DNA of 64,000 bases, from assembly GCF_000689415.1 (NCBI RefSeq), contig NZ_HG322950.1, positions 3,479,501-3,543,500 of the forward strand. Direction: 5' to 3'. This DNA is from Pseudomonas knackmussii B13. Its GTDB lineage: Bacteria; Pseudomonadota; Gammaproteobacteria; Pseudomonadales; Pseudomonadaceae. A program made the position numbers and the translations under genes. Positions 34,410 through 42,844 of the stretch are shown here, one piece after another (the stretch's first letter is position 1; each line of letters starts with the position of its first letter). The notes below the pieces were generated by a model that saw only the letters and a list, made by a program, of their open reading frames with translations, was not told the DNA's origin and searched no databases.

Positions 34410-34948
34410 ACACCCGCCGGCAGCTTGGAGCGCATTGCCTCGCTCCGATCGAACACCTCGCCGTCCGCCACGAAGGTGCCGTCACCCACGGCGTGCAGCC
34501 TCCGCTGTTCCGGGCGCGCGTCATCGACATAGGCGGCCACGCCTTCGAGCACCACGATGTTGTGCGCTTCGACGATGTCCACTACGCGGCATTCGATGTT
34601 GGCCAGGCACTCGCCGACGAGGGGCGCGCGAACATGCCTGGCCGGAACGGCGGTGAGTCCGAAGCGGGCGAACTTGTCGGTGTCGGCACCCGAGCAGGTG
34701 CCGATGCCGACCAGGGTGTCGAGCAGGTCCGCGCCGGGAATGGCGATGACGCACTCGCGGGTGCTTTCCAGCGCCGTGTAGGAGAAATTCCAAGGTCCGG
34801 TGGTGAAGGCAAATCGCGGAGTGAAGTCGACCACCAGGGTCCAGGACAGGGTCATGAGGTTAGGCCGCTCGCCGTCGTAGGTGCTGACCAGCACCACCGG
34901 GCCGGGTTCGAGCAAGGTAAAGGCCTTGCCGATCTTCATCCGCTTCAC
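34406..34948 (-). CDS. flavin reductase-like FMN-binding protein
   Basis: The 180-residue protein is a split-barrel flavin reductase-like domain: LEPGPVVLVSTYDGERPNLMTLSW at residues 12-36, FAFTTGPWNFSYTALE and RECVIAIPGADLLDTLVGIG. It probably binds FMN and reduces it with NAD(P)H, or serves an oxygenase. It stands alone. Confidence 0.86.
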   Translation of the reverse strand: MKRMKIGKAFTLLEPGPVVLVSTYDGERPNLMTLSWTLVVDFTPRFAFTTGPWNFSYTALESTRECVIAIPGADLLDTLVGIGTCSGADTDKFARFGLTAVPARHVRAPLVGECLANIECRVVDIVEAHNIVVLEGVAAYVDDARPEQRRLHAVGDGTFVADGEVFDRSEAMRSKLPAGV

Positions 34949-35131
34949 GGTCCCCTCCTTCGCCTGCGCGAGTTGGCGTTCGCAGTGTCAGCGCAGGAAG
35001 CCTAGCAGCGGGTTCGCCGCCGCAGGCCCCCAGGCGGAATCCACCGCGAATGTGGCGCAATCTGCGCCTGCCGACGCGCGGCCAAGGCGATACCTTAGGA
35101 GCCCGTTCCCACCCTGTATCGAGGATCGCGC

Positions 35132-35806
35132 ATGTCCATCGCCGAACTGCTCAAGCAACGCACCTCCATCCGCGCCTTCACCGACCAGCCGGTGGACGCC
35201 GCCACCGTCCGCGCACTACTGGACGACGCGCGCTGGGCGCCTTCGGGCGGCAACCTGCAGCCCTGGAAGGTGCTCGCGGGGGCGGGGGGGGGGGGGCAGG
35301 CGGTGCAGCGCCTGGCGGTGGAGACGCTGCTGAGGAATCCGGGCGGCGAGGCCGGTGAATACCCGATCTATCCGGCGAACCTGGGCGAGCCCTATCGCTC
35401 GCGGCGCTTCAAGGTCGGCGAGGACCTCTACGCGCTGCTCGGCATTCCCCGTGAGGACAAGCCCGGTCGGATGCGCCAGTTGGCGCGCAATTACCAGTTC
35501 TTCGGCGCGCCCGTGGGGCTGTTCTTCGTCATCGACCGGCAGATGGGCCACGGCCAGTGGGCGCACCTGGGCATGTTCATGCAGTCCGTCGCCCTGCTCG
35601 CCGAGGAGCGCGGGCTGTCGACCTGCATGCAGGAGGCCTGGGGCATGCTGCGCCAGAGCCTGCACCGGCATTTCGAGCTGGCCGAGCATGAGCTGCTGTA
35701 TTGCGGCATGGCGCTGGGCTATGCCGACCGCTCGGCAGCGATCAACCAGCTGCGCTCCGAGCGCGCGCCGCTGGAGGAGTTCGCCCAACTGCGCGGCTTC
35801 GATTGA
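35132..35806 (+). CDS. nitroreductase family protein with a poly-G tract
   Basis: The 224-residue protein carries the FMN-binding nitroreductase pattern: KQRTSIRAFTDQPVD, WAPSGGNLQPWKVL, and GLSTCMQEAWGML with late LLYCGMALGYAD. Similar proteins reduce nitro groups or quinones with NAD(P)H. Between WKVL and QAVQRL the reading frame passes a run of 13 Gs coding AGGGG. The frame stays open, but any one-base change would shorten the protein to about 60-70 residues of true sequence. Confidence 0.86.
   Translation: MSIAELLKQRTSIRAFTDQPVDAATVRALLDDARWAPSGGNLQPWKVLAGAGGGGQAVQRLAVETLLRNPGGEAGEYPIYPANLGEPYRSRRFKVGEDLYALLGIPREDKPGRMRQLARNYQFFGAPVGLFFVIDRQMGHGQWAHLGMFMQSVALLAEERGLSTCMQEAWGMLRQSLHRHFELAEHELLYCGMALGYADRSAAINQLRSERAPLEEFAQLRGFD
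35284..35296 (+). repeat. 13-G homopolymer inside the nitroreductase gene
   Basis: Thirteen consecutive Gs follow a C, itself after five Gs. Such tracts are prone to slippage in vivo and to miscalling in sequencing. Confidence 0.95.
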
Positions 35807-35867
35807 GCCCGCCGTTACGGCAACAGGGCTGTCACGAAAAAATAATGGCCAATTAGTGGCACCGCTC

Positions 35868-35949
35868 TATACTCAAGTTCAGGCCGACGGAACGGCCGCC
35901 CCTCGAAGTGGCAGTCCGAAAGGCCCCGCGCAGTCCAGCGGGGCCTTTT
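35868..35949 (+). promoter_or_regulatory. possible promoter, short leader and intrinsic terminator before the PaiB-like gene
   Basis: TATACT at 35868-35873 is a good -10 without a clear -35. A GGCCG/CGGCC hairpin follows at 35882-35898. A strong terminator stands at 35919-35949 (AAGGCCCCGC, 8-base loop, GCGGGGCCTTTT), 115 bases before the next gene. It may end nitroreductase transcription, or attenuate a leader of the PaiB-like gene. Confidence 0.55.
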
Positions 35950-36063
35950 GTTTGGTGCGCCCTCTGCGGGCGAATTGGCTCCTTCACTCAGGGTCGAAAT
36001 GGATCTTGGCGAAGGACCACTGCCGGTCGATGATGCCGCTTTCCCCCTGCACTGGATGACCGG

Positions 36064-36684
36064 ATGTACCTGCCAGAACACTTCAGCGAAAGCGACCCCG
36101 CGGCGCTGCACCGCCTGATCGAAAGCCATCCGCTGGGCATCCTGGTGACCCGCCAGGACGATCTGCTCGACGCCAACCACCTGCCCTTCGAACTCGACGC
36201 CGAGGCCGGCCTGCTGCGCTGCCACGTGGCGCGCGCCAATCCGGTCTGGCGCGAAGCCGATGGCAGCGAGGTGCTGGTGATCTTCCGTGGCGCCGAGGCC
36301 TACATCTCGCCGACCTGGTATCCCAGCAAGCATGAGCACCACCGCCACGTACCGACCTGGAACTACCAGGTCGTGCATGTGCGCGGACGCCTGCGGGTGA
36401 TCGACGAGGAACGCTTCGTACGCGGCCTCGTCGGGCGCCTGACGCGCACCCACGAAGCCGGCGAGGAAAAGCCGTGGAAGATGGCCGATGCGCCGCGCGA
36501 GTACATCGAGCAGATGATCGCCGCCATCGTCGGCATCGAGATCGACATCAGCGAGATGACCGGCAAGTTCAAGGTCGGCCAGAACCGCGAAGCGCGCGAC
36601 CGCCTGGGGGCGGCGGCCGAACTGCAGGCACGCGGCGCCGAGGAGCTGGGCAAGGCCATGCAAGGCGCCGGCAAGGCCGAGTGA
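36064..36684 (+). CDS. PaiB-type FMN-binding negative transcriptional regulator
   Basis: The 206-residue protein is a complete PaiB-like split-barrel: MYLPEHFSESDPAALHRLI, DANHLPFELD, ISPTWYPSKHEHHRHVPTWNY (family hallmark, about residues 82-102) and EMTGKFKVGQNR. PaiB of Bacillus is linked to regulation of sporulation and protease genes; in proteobacteria the function is unproven. The start is close behind a terminator-like hairpin. Confidence 0.9.
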   Translation: MYLPEHFSESDPAALHRLIESHPLGILVTRQDDLLDANHLPFELDAEAGLLRCHVARANPVWREADGSEVLVIFRGAEAYISPTWYPSKHEHHRHVPTWNYQVVHVRGRLRVIDEERFVRGLVGRLTRTHEAGEEKPWKMADAPREYIEQMIAAIVGIEIDISEMTGKFKVGQNREARDRLGAAAELQARGAEELGKAMQGAGKAE

Positions 36685-36775
36685 CCCCGTTACCTCGGCC
36701 AGGTCATTCACGAACCCGCCATCGAGCGTCGCGTCGGCGCGGGCCCTGACGGTCATTGCGGCGCGGTTAGGCCGC

Positions 36776-37339
36776 TCACTTCTTCCAGGCGCAATAGCAG
36801 CCGGTGGCCAGGGCGCTCGGCGCCTTCACCGGGCGACCGGCGACCAGCGCCTCGAGCACCGGCTCGATGAAGCTGTTCGCCGAGGTGCAGGTCGCGCCTT
36901 CGCTGTACGGGCCGAAATAGGCCAGGTGGCCGTCGCGGTCCCAGATCGCCACCGCCGGGCTCGCCTCGATCGGCGGTGGCCCCGGCATGTCGAGCTCCTT
37001 CAGGTCCCACAGGGCGTCCTGCAGATGGCCCTTGGTGCCCGGCTTGCGGAAGGCATAGAAGGTCACGCCCTGCGGCCCGAAGCGCTTGAGCAGCGCGGTC
37101 AGGTGCGCCTGGTTGGCGACGTTGCACGGGCACTCCGGGTCCCAGAAGTGCACGACGCGGATCGGCCCGGGCCCGGCCAGGTCCTTCGGCAACTGCAGCG
37201 CCTGGCCGTCGAAGAAGCGGGTGGTGTTGGGGTACGGCCGCAGGTACTGCCCGCTGAAGGACCAGAAAGCGGCGGCGAGGATGCCCAGCCAGGCCACGAC
37301 GAGCACGACGGCCAGGACGACTTTGCGATTGACTTGCAT
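36776..37339 (-). CDS. thioredoxin-like DUF6436 family protein
   Basis: The 187-residue protein starts MQVNRKVVLAVVLVVAWLG, an N-terminal membrane anchor. A thioredoxin-like periplasmic domain follows with VHFWDPECPCNVANQAHL (CxC in place of CxxC, about residues 69-84) and SPAVAIWDRDGHLAYFGPYS. GCYCAW near the end adds two Cys. A redox or metal-delivery role is likely. A GTG three codons earlier is an alternative start. Confidence 0.75.
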   Translation of the reverse strand: MQVNRKVVLAVVLVVAWLGILAAAFWSFSGQYLRPYPNTTRFFDGQALQLPKDLAGPGPIRVVHFWDPECPCNVANQAHLTALLKRFGPQGVTFYAFRKPGTKGHLQDALWDLKELDMPGPPPIEASPAVAIWDRDGHLAYFGPYSEGATCTSANSFIEPVLEALVAGRPVKAPSALATGCYCAWKK

Positions 37340-37445
37340 GGCGAACACGGAAAACGAGGGGCCGCTAGCTTGCCACGGATCGGCGAAAGGGCAAGCCTCG
37401 GCCGCCGTTCTGCTGCCCTACCGCTCGTCCAGAACCCTTCGAGAA

Positions 37446-37479
37446 GTCACTTGCATGATGCAAGTGACCGGGTTAGATT
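37446..37479 (+). promoter_or_regulatory. 23-bp palindromic operator overlapping the hxlR promoter
   Basis: Perfect arms GTCACTTGCA and TGCAAGTGAC lie around TGA (37446-37468). TTGCAT (37451-37456) and TAGATT (37474-37479) are 17 bases apart and can act as -35 and -10, so a bound protein would block the -35. This is the expected design for autorepression by the HxlR regulator that starts at 37579. Confidence 0.65.
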
Positions 37480-37578
37480 ACAGTCATCATCCTAAAACCG
37501 GATGCGTCTTTCCCCAGGTGCAACCGGTTTTCTGTGGACCTATTGAATGTCGACCTTAATACAAAGCAGGTGACAGCC

Positions 37579-38043
37579 ATGAAGCGAGCCTCCTTCGAAC
37601 ACATGCCCTGCCCCGCCGCCCAGGCCATGGAGCTGATCGGCGATGGCTGGAACCTGCTGATCCTGCGCGAAGCCTTCTACGGCGCCAGCCGCTTCGACCA
37701 GTTCGCCGCGCACCTGGGCATCGCCAGCAACACCCTGAGCAACCGCCTGAAGACCCTGGTCGACAACGGCCTGTTCGAGCGTCGCCTGTACAGCACCCGA
37801 CCCGCCCGCCACGAATACCTGCTGACCGCCAAGGGCCGCGACTTGCGCCCGGTGATCCTGACCCTGATGCAGTGGGGCCGGCGCCACGGCGCACAGGCTG
37901 GCCGTCGGGTGCAACTGATCGACACGCGCAACGGCGCGCCGGTCGAAATCGCCCTGGTCGACGCCCGCAGCGGCGAGCCCATAGGCCCGCACCACCAGAT
38001 CCGCCGCGGCGCCGACGCCGTTGCCCTCCCCGCCACCGCCTGA
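37579..38043 (+). CDS. HxlR-family transcriptional regulator
   Basis: The 154-residue protein has the HxlR winged helix: CPAAQAMELIGDGWNLLILREAFYG, FDQFAAHLGIASNTLSNRLKTLVDNGLF and a C-terminal extension of about 35 residues. ATG 37579 is preceded by AGGTGA. HxlR repressors respond to electrophiles or aromatic compounds through a Cys. It is first in line with an EmrA-like adaptor and an EmrB-like pump, and is probably their repressor via the palindrome upstream. Confidence 0.9.
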   Translation: MKRASFEHMPCPAAQAMELIGDGWNLLILREAFYGASRFDQFAAHLGIASNTLSNRLKTLVDNGLFERRLYSTRPARHEYLLTAKGRDLRPVILTLMQWGRRHGAQAGRRVQLIDTRNGAPVEIALVDARSGEPIGPHHQIRRGADAVALPATA

Positions 38044-38056
38044 CCGGAATGCCGCC

Positions 38057-39181
38057 ATGAACCAGCCCGTCCAGATTCCCGCCGCCGAAGCCGCCACCCC
38101 GGTCAAGACGAAATCCCGCAAGCCGTTCAAGCTCGCCGCCGCCACCCTGCTGCTGATCGGCGCCGGCCTCTACGGCGCGCACTGGTGGACCAGCGCGCGC
38201 TTCCTGGAGACCACCGACGATGCCTATGTCGGCGGCGACGTCACCGTCATCGGCCCGCGCGTGGCCGGCTACATCGCCGAGCTGCAGGTGAACGACAACC
38301 AGTTCGTCCACGCCGGCGACCTGCTCGCCCGCATCGACGACCGCGACTACCGCGCCGCCCTGGCCAAGACCGAAGGCGCGGTGCACGCCGAAGAAGCGCT
38401 GCTGGGCAACATCGACGCCCAGGCCGCGCTGCAGGACGCGGTGATCCGCCAGAGCCAGGCGGAAATCGACGCGGCGGCGGCGGAAGAATCGCGCTCGCGC
38501 GACGACAACCGGCGCTACCAGACCCTGGTGCAACGCAACGCCATTTCCGTGGAAGCCGCGCAGCGCGCCGAAGCCACCTGGAAAACCGCCCGCGCCAACA
38601 GCGACAAGGCCCATGCCACCCTGCTCGCCGCGCGGCGCCAGCTCGACGTGATCCAGAGCCAGCGCCAGCAGGCCCAGGCCGCCCTCGAACAGGCCCAGGC
38701 CGAACGCGAGCGCGCCCGTCTCGACCTCGGCTACACCGAACTGCGCGCCCCGGTTGACGGCTACATCGGCAACCGCCGCGCGCGGGTCGGCAGCTACGTC
38801 GCCGCCGGCACCCAGTTGCTCGCGGTGGTGCCCGCCCAGGGGCTGTGGGTCGACGCCAACTTCAAGGAAGACCAGCTCGCGCACATGAAGGCCGGCCAGG
38901 CAGTGACGGTGGAAGCCGACATCCTCCCCGGCAAGGTCTTCCACGGCCACCTCGACAGCCTGGCGCCGGCCACCGGCGCGCAATTCAGCATCCTGCCGCC
39001 GGAGAACGCCACCGGGAACTTCACCAAGATCGTCCAGCGCGTGCCGGTGCGCGTGCACCTCGACGCGGCCGACGGCAAGCTCGGCGACCTGCGCCCGGGG
39101 CTGTCGGTCGTGGTCGAGGTGGATACCCGCAAACCGGGGCATGAGCAGGACGAGCGCGTTGCCCAGGCTGGCCGGCCATGA
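38057..39181 (+). CDS. HlyD/EmrA-type membrane fusion protein
   Basis: The 374-residue protein has a short cytoplasmic N-terminus and one membrane helix (about residues 28-46). ETTDDAYVGGDVTVIGPRVAGYIAELQV is the biotinyl-like half. A long coiled coil (about 105-210) and the return half LGYTELRAPVDGYIGNRRARVG follow. It links an inner-membrane MFS pump to an outer-membrane channel for drug efflux. Its TGA overlaps the pump ATG (ATGA). Confidence 0.92.
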   Translation: MNQPVQIPAAEAATPVKTKSRKPFKLAAATLLLIGAGLYGAHWWTSARFLETTDDAYVGGDVTVIGPRVAGYIAELQVNDNQFVHAGDLLARIDDRDYRAALAKTEGAVHAEEALLGNIDAQAALQDAVIRQSQAEIDAAAAEESRSRDDNRRYQTLVQRNAISVEAAQRAEATWKTARANSDKAHATLLAARRQLDVIQSQRQQAQAALEQAQAERERARLDLGYTELRAPVDGYIGNRRARVGSYVAAGTQLLAVVPAQGLWVDANFKEDQLAHMKAGQAVTVEADILPGKVFHGHLDSLAPATGAQFSILPPENATGNFTKIVQRVPVRVHLDAADGKLGDLRPGLSVVVEVDTRKPGHEQDERVAQAGRP

Positions 39182-40747
39182 ATTTCTGGTCCTCGGAGAC
39201 GGTGCCGGTCGAGAGCCTTTCGACTGGCCAGAAGGTCGTCGCCTTCGCCTGCATGTGCGTGGGCATGTTCATCGCCCTGATCGACATCCAGATCGTCTCC
39301 GCCTCGCTGCGCGACATCGGCGGCGGCCTGTGGCCTGTCCGCCGCCGCCGACGAAACCGCCTGGGTGCAGACCAGCTATCTGATCGCCGAGATCATCGTC
39401 ATCCCGCTGTCGGGCTGGTTGTCCAAGGTGTTTTCCACGCGCTGGCTGTTCGCCGGCTCGGCGCTGGGCTTCACCCTCACCAGCCTGCTCTGCGCGCTGG
39501 CCTGGAACATCCAGAGCATGATCGCCTTCCGCGCCCTGCAGGGCTTCCTCGGCGGCTCGATGATCCCCATGGTGTTCACCACCGGCTTCATCTACTTCGA
39601 CGGCAAGCAGCGCGTGGTGGTGGCCGCCACCATCGGCGCCATCGCCTCGCTGGCGCCGACCCTGGGCCCGGTGGTCGGCGGCTGGATCACCGACATCTCC
39701 TCCTGGCCCTGGCTGTTCTACGTCAACCTGGTGCCCGGCCTGTTCGTCGCCATCGTGGTGCCGCTGATGGTGCGCATCGACAAGCCCGACCTGTCGCTGA
39801 TCAAGGGTGCCGACTACCTGGCCATGCTGCTGATGGCTGTGTTCCTCGGCTGCCTCGAATACACCATGGAAGAAGGCCCCCGCTGGAACTGGTTCAGCGA
39901 CGACACCATCCTCGCCACCGCCTGGATCAGCGGCCTCGCCGGCGTCGCCTTCATCTACCGCAGCCTGACCGGCGCCAACCCGATAGTCGACCTGCGCGCG
40001 CTCAAGGAGCGCAACTTCGCCCTCGGCTGCCTGTTCTCCTTCGTCACCGGCATCGGCATCTTCGCCACCATCTACCTGACCCCGCTGTTCCTCGGCCGTG
40101 TGCGTGGCTTCAGCGCGCTGGATATCGGCGCGGCGGTGTTCTCCACCGGCATCTTCCAGATCTGCAGCATCCCGTTGTACGCCTTCCTGGCGCGGCGCTA
40201 CGACCTGCGCTGGATCCTCATGGTCGGCATGGCCATGTTCGTCGGCTCGATGTGGGACTTCACCGCCATCACCCACGACTGGGGCGCACACCAGCTACTG
40301 CTGCCACAAGCCCTGCGCGGCATGGGCCAGCAGTTCTGCGTGGCGCCGACCGTGACCCTCGCCCTCGGCGCGCTGCCGCCGGCCCGGCTGAAGCTCGCCT
40401 CGGGGCTGTTCAACCTGATGCGCAACCTCGGTGGCGCCATCGGCATCGCCGCCTGCGCCACCGTGCTCAACGACCGCACCAACCTGCACTTCCAGCGCCT
40501 GGCCGAGCACCTGAATGGCAGCAACGAGGCGCTGAATCACTGGCTGGTCCCGGCGCTGGACGCCACCGGCAAGGCCTCCGAACAGGCCCTGCAGCAACTG
40601 TGGAACCTAACCTACCGCGAGGCGCTGACCATGACCTTCTCCGACGCCTTCCTGCTGGTGGGCCTGTGCTTCGCCGCGACCCTGCTGCTGGCGCCGCTGA
40701 TGCACAAGATCGCCCCGCCCAGCCAGCCGTCGGCGGATAGCCACTGA
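39178..40747 (+). pseudogene. frameshifted DHA2-family MFS efflux pump (EmrB-like)
   Basis: The gene starts MNFWSSETVPVESLSTGQKV and reads normally through ALIDIQIVSASLRDIGGGL. It then shifts frame at 39325-39338, where GGCCTGT stands twice in tandem. Removing one copy restores GGLSAAADETAWVQTSYLI and joins the downstream frame (39365 on), which carries 13 further membrane segments to ...SADSH. The intact protein would have about 520 residues. As it stands only a stub of about 50 correct residues is made from the normal start. A sequencing error is possible. Confidence 0.85.
39325..39338 (+). repeat. 7-bp tandem duplication breaking the efflux gene
   Basis: GGCCTGT at 39325-39331 is repeated exactly at 39332-39338. 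Seven bases shift the frame by one, matching the change from frame 1 to frame 2 between the two parts of the gene. Confidence 0.95.
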
Positions 40748-40757
40748 GGGCAAAGGA

Positions 40758-41687
40758 TCAGGTGTCCAGACGGCCGTCGATGAAGGCGCGCAAGCGCCGG
40801 CCCATGCTCGCGGCGCCGCCGCCGAGGCAGGCGATGGGGCTTTGCTGGACACCCTCCAGGCCGATCTCCGCTGCCTCGCCGGCAAGCGCCAGCAGGCAGT
40901 CCAGGCCCAGTTGCAGGCGATGCACCCGGCGCAGTTGCTCGGCATCCAGCGGTGCTTGGGCAAGCAGCACCAGCGCCTGCGGCTGGCGAGCTTCGCAGAC
41001 CAGCGCCAGCTCGTTCAGCGGCTGCCCTGGGGCCAGCACCTCGACGCGCAGGTCCTCCCCGCCCAGCAGCAGCCCCACGCACAGCAACTCCAGTTCACGG
41101 CAGCCGCCCGGCAACGCGGCGAGCAGAACCGGGGCGCCGCTCGCGCGGTTCATCTGCAGGCGCATCAGCACCCTTGCGCGAAGGAAGGCATCGAGGAACA
41201 GCCACTGGCTGGTGGCGCCGAAGTCGCTGCGCTGCAGCAGGTCGCGCCACAGCGGCAACAGCACGCTTTCGAACACCACGGCAGGTGGATAGAGGGTGAA
41301 CAGCTGGCCGTAGAGACGCTCAAGCTCGGTACTGTCGAAACGCGAGACGGCGGCCAGGAAGGACGCGCGCCAATGCTGTCGCTCATCCGCCTCCCCGTGC
41401 TGCGCCGCTGCAGACTCGGGGGCACTGTCGCGCTGGCTGGCGAGCAACTCGCCCACCTTGCTGACCGCCACGCCGCGGCCGGTCCAGGTCAGGATGCGGC
41501 GGATGGCGTCGACATCCTCGCGCGAATACAGCCGATGCCCGCCCTCGGTGCGCACCGGGCAGATCAGCCCATAGCGCCGCTCCCAGGCACGCAGGGTGAC
41601 GGGATTCACCCCGGTCTGGCGCACGACCTCGCGCATCGGTATCAACTCGGGGTGGGCGGAGGAAGCAGTTTCGCTGAATTCGGTCAT
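40758..41687 (-). CDS. MerR-family regulator, LitR/CarH-like (class II, PplR-type)
   Basis: The 309-residue protein has a MerR DNA-binding domain, REVVRQTGVNPVTLRAWERRYG, with the family wing EGGHRLYSREDVDAIRRI. A helical linker and a Rossmann-like C-terminal domain follow, as in B12-dependent photoreceptors LitR and CarH. The B12-ligand His motif (ExHxxG) cannot be found; the corresponding place reads EVLAPGQPLNELAL. This fits the class II regulators of P. putida (PplR), which work with short LOV proteins. It is divergent from exactly such a LOV gene. Confidence 0.9.
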   Translation of the reverse strand: MTEFSETASSAHPELIPMREVVRQTGVNPVTLRAWERRYGLICPVRTEGGHRLYSREDVDAIRRILTWTGRGVAVSKVGELLASQRDSAPESAAAQHGEADERQHWRASFLAAVSRFDSTELERLYGQLFTLYPPAVVFESVLLPLWRDLLQRSDFGATSQWLFLDAFLRARVLMRLQMNRASGAPVLLAALPGGCRELELLCVGLLLGGEDLRVEVLAPGQPLNELALVCEARQPQALVLLAQAPLDAEQLRRVHRLQLGLDCLLALAGEAAEIGLEGVQQSPIACLGGGAASMGRRLRAFIDGRLDT

Positions 41688-41840
41688 GGCGCGATTCGCG
41701 GCGGCGGAAATGGCGCAAGTGTAAACCAGACCGCATGCCGCGCAGACAGGTCCGCGAACGCCTAGGCAGACACACGCAGCAGGGATAACCTTGGGCGGAC
41801 AACCTTTCCCCCGCCGTACTCGCCGAGGTCCCGCGCCGCC

Positions 41841-42287
41841 ATGATCAACGCCAAGCTCCTGCAACTCGTGGTCGAAGCCTCGAACGACGGTATCGTGGTA
41901 GCCGAACAGGAAGGCGAGGACAGCATCCTCATCTACGTCAATCCGGCCTTCGAGCGCCTGACCGGCTACGCCGGCGCCGACATCCTCTACCAGGACTGCC
42001 GCTTCCTCCAGGGCGAGGACCATGACCAACCGGGCCTGACCGCGATCCGCCAGGCGATCCGCGAAGGGCGCCCGTGCCGCCAGGTGCTGCGCAACTACCG
42101 CAAGGACGGCAGCCGCTTCTGGAACGAGCTGTCGATCACCCCGGTTTACAACGAGGCCGACCAGCTCACCTACTTCATCGGCATCCAGCGCGACGTGACC
42201 GGCGAGGTCGAGGCGCTCGAGCGCGTGCGCGAGCTGGAGGCGGAAGTCAGGTCCTTGCGCGAGCGGCTGGCCGGGCAAGACGCCTGA
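41841..42287 (+). CDS. short LOV-domain blue-light receptor
   Basis: The 148-residue protein is almost all LOV core: MINAKLLQLVVEASNDGIVV, YVNPAFERLTGY, and YQDCRFLQGED with the flavin-adduct Cys at position 53. NYRKDGSRFWNELSITPV and YFIGIQRDVTGEVE follow. A short C-terminal helix, predicted coiled coil, ends it; there is no effector domain. It closely resembles PpSB1/PpSB2-LOV of P. putida. FMN forms a cysteinyl adduct in blue light. Its partner is most likely the divergent MerR protein. Confidence 0.95.
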   Translation: MINAKLLQLVVEASNDGIVVAEQEGEDSILIYVNPAFERLTGYAGADILYQDCRFLQGEDHDQPGLTAIRQAIREGRPCRQVLRNYRKDGSRFWNELSITPVYNEADQLTYFIGIQRDVTGEVEALERVRELEAEVRSLRERLAGQDA

Positions 42288-42301
42288 GGCAACCGGAATC
42301 T

Positions 42302-42400
42302 TGTACAACTTTTGAGATAATATCTGTACAAGACCAATTGACACGTACAAGTTTTACGATAGGCTCCGAAAATAGTTGTACAGAATAATCGTCCTGTACA
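42302..42400. promoter_or_regulatory. TGTACA operator array before the lipid-modification operon
   Basis: TGTACA occurs at 42302-42307, 42325-42330, 42377-42382 and 42395-42400, with CGTACA at 42344-42349. The last pair is separated by exactly 12 bases, which fits the T(G/A)TACA-N12-TGTACA site I recall for the P. putida PplR regulators. The pair 42325/42344 is separated by 13. The stretch is much richer in A and T than its surroundings and lies 22 bases before the SnoaL-like start. Confidence 0.72.
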
Positions 42401-42421
42401 ACATTTTTTCGGAGCGCTCGC

Positions 42422-42844
42422 ATGTCCCCCTTTCTGCAACGTTTCGCACAAGACTTCGCTGCGCTCGACCGCCATAACCTGGACAGGCTCGAGCAGCTGT
42501 ACAGCCCGGACATCGAATTCCGCGACCCGCTGCATCGCATCCACGGGCTGCCCGCCTTGCGCGGCTACTTCGAGCAGCTCTACTCGAGCGTCACGACCCC
42601 GCACTTCACCTTCCACAGCTTCGACGAAAGCGGTGAAGGCCAGGGATACCTGCGCTGGACCCTGCAATTCAGCCATCCGCAGCTGCGCGGAGGCCGCCCG
42701 ATCCGCGTCGACGGCTGCACCTACCTGCGCTGGTCCGATCGCGTCTACCTGCACCACGACTACTTCGACAGTGGCGCCCTGCTCTACGAGCACCTGCCGC
42801 TGCTCGGCCGGGTCATCGCCTGGCTGAAGCGGAGGCTGGCATGA
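42422..42844 (+). CDS. SnoaL-like/NTF2-fold protein
   Basis: The 140-residue protein has the NTF2-like layout: FAALDRHNLDRLEQLYSPDIEFRDPLHRIHG at the N-terminus, then VDGCTYLRWSDRVYLHHDYFDSGALLYEHLPLLG. It is a small cone-shaped fold that binds hydrophobic ligands. Homologues are coded with the same SDR, FAD oxidase, DUF1365 and CFA-like genes in light or singlet-oxygen regulons. The function is unknown. It is the first gene of the operon and overlaps the SDR start (ATGA). Confidence 0.88.
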   Translation: MSPFLQRFAQDFAALDRHNLDRLEQLYSPDIEFRDPLHRIHGLPALRGYFEQLYSSVTTPHFTFHSFDESGEGQGYLRWTLQFSHPQLRGGRPIRVDGCTYLRWSDRVYLHHDYFDSGALLYEHLPLLGRVIAWLKRRLA

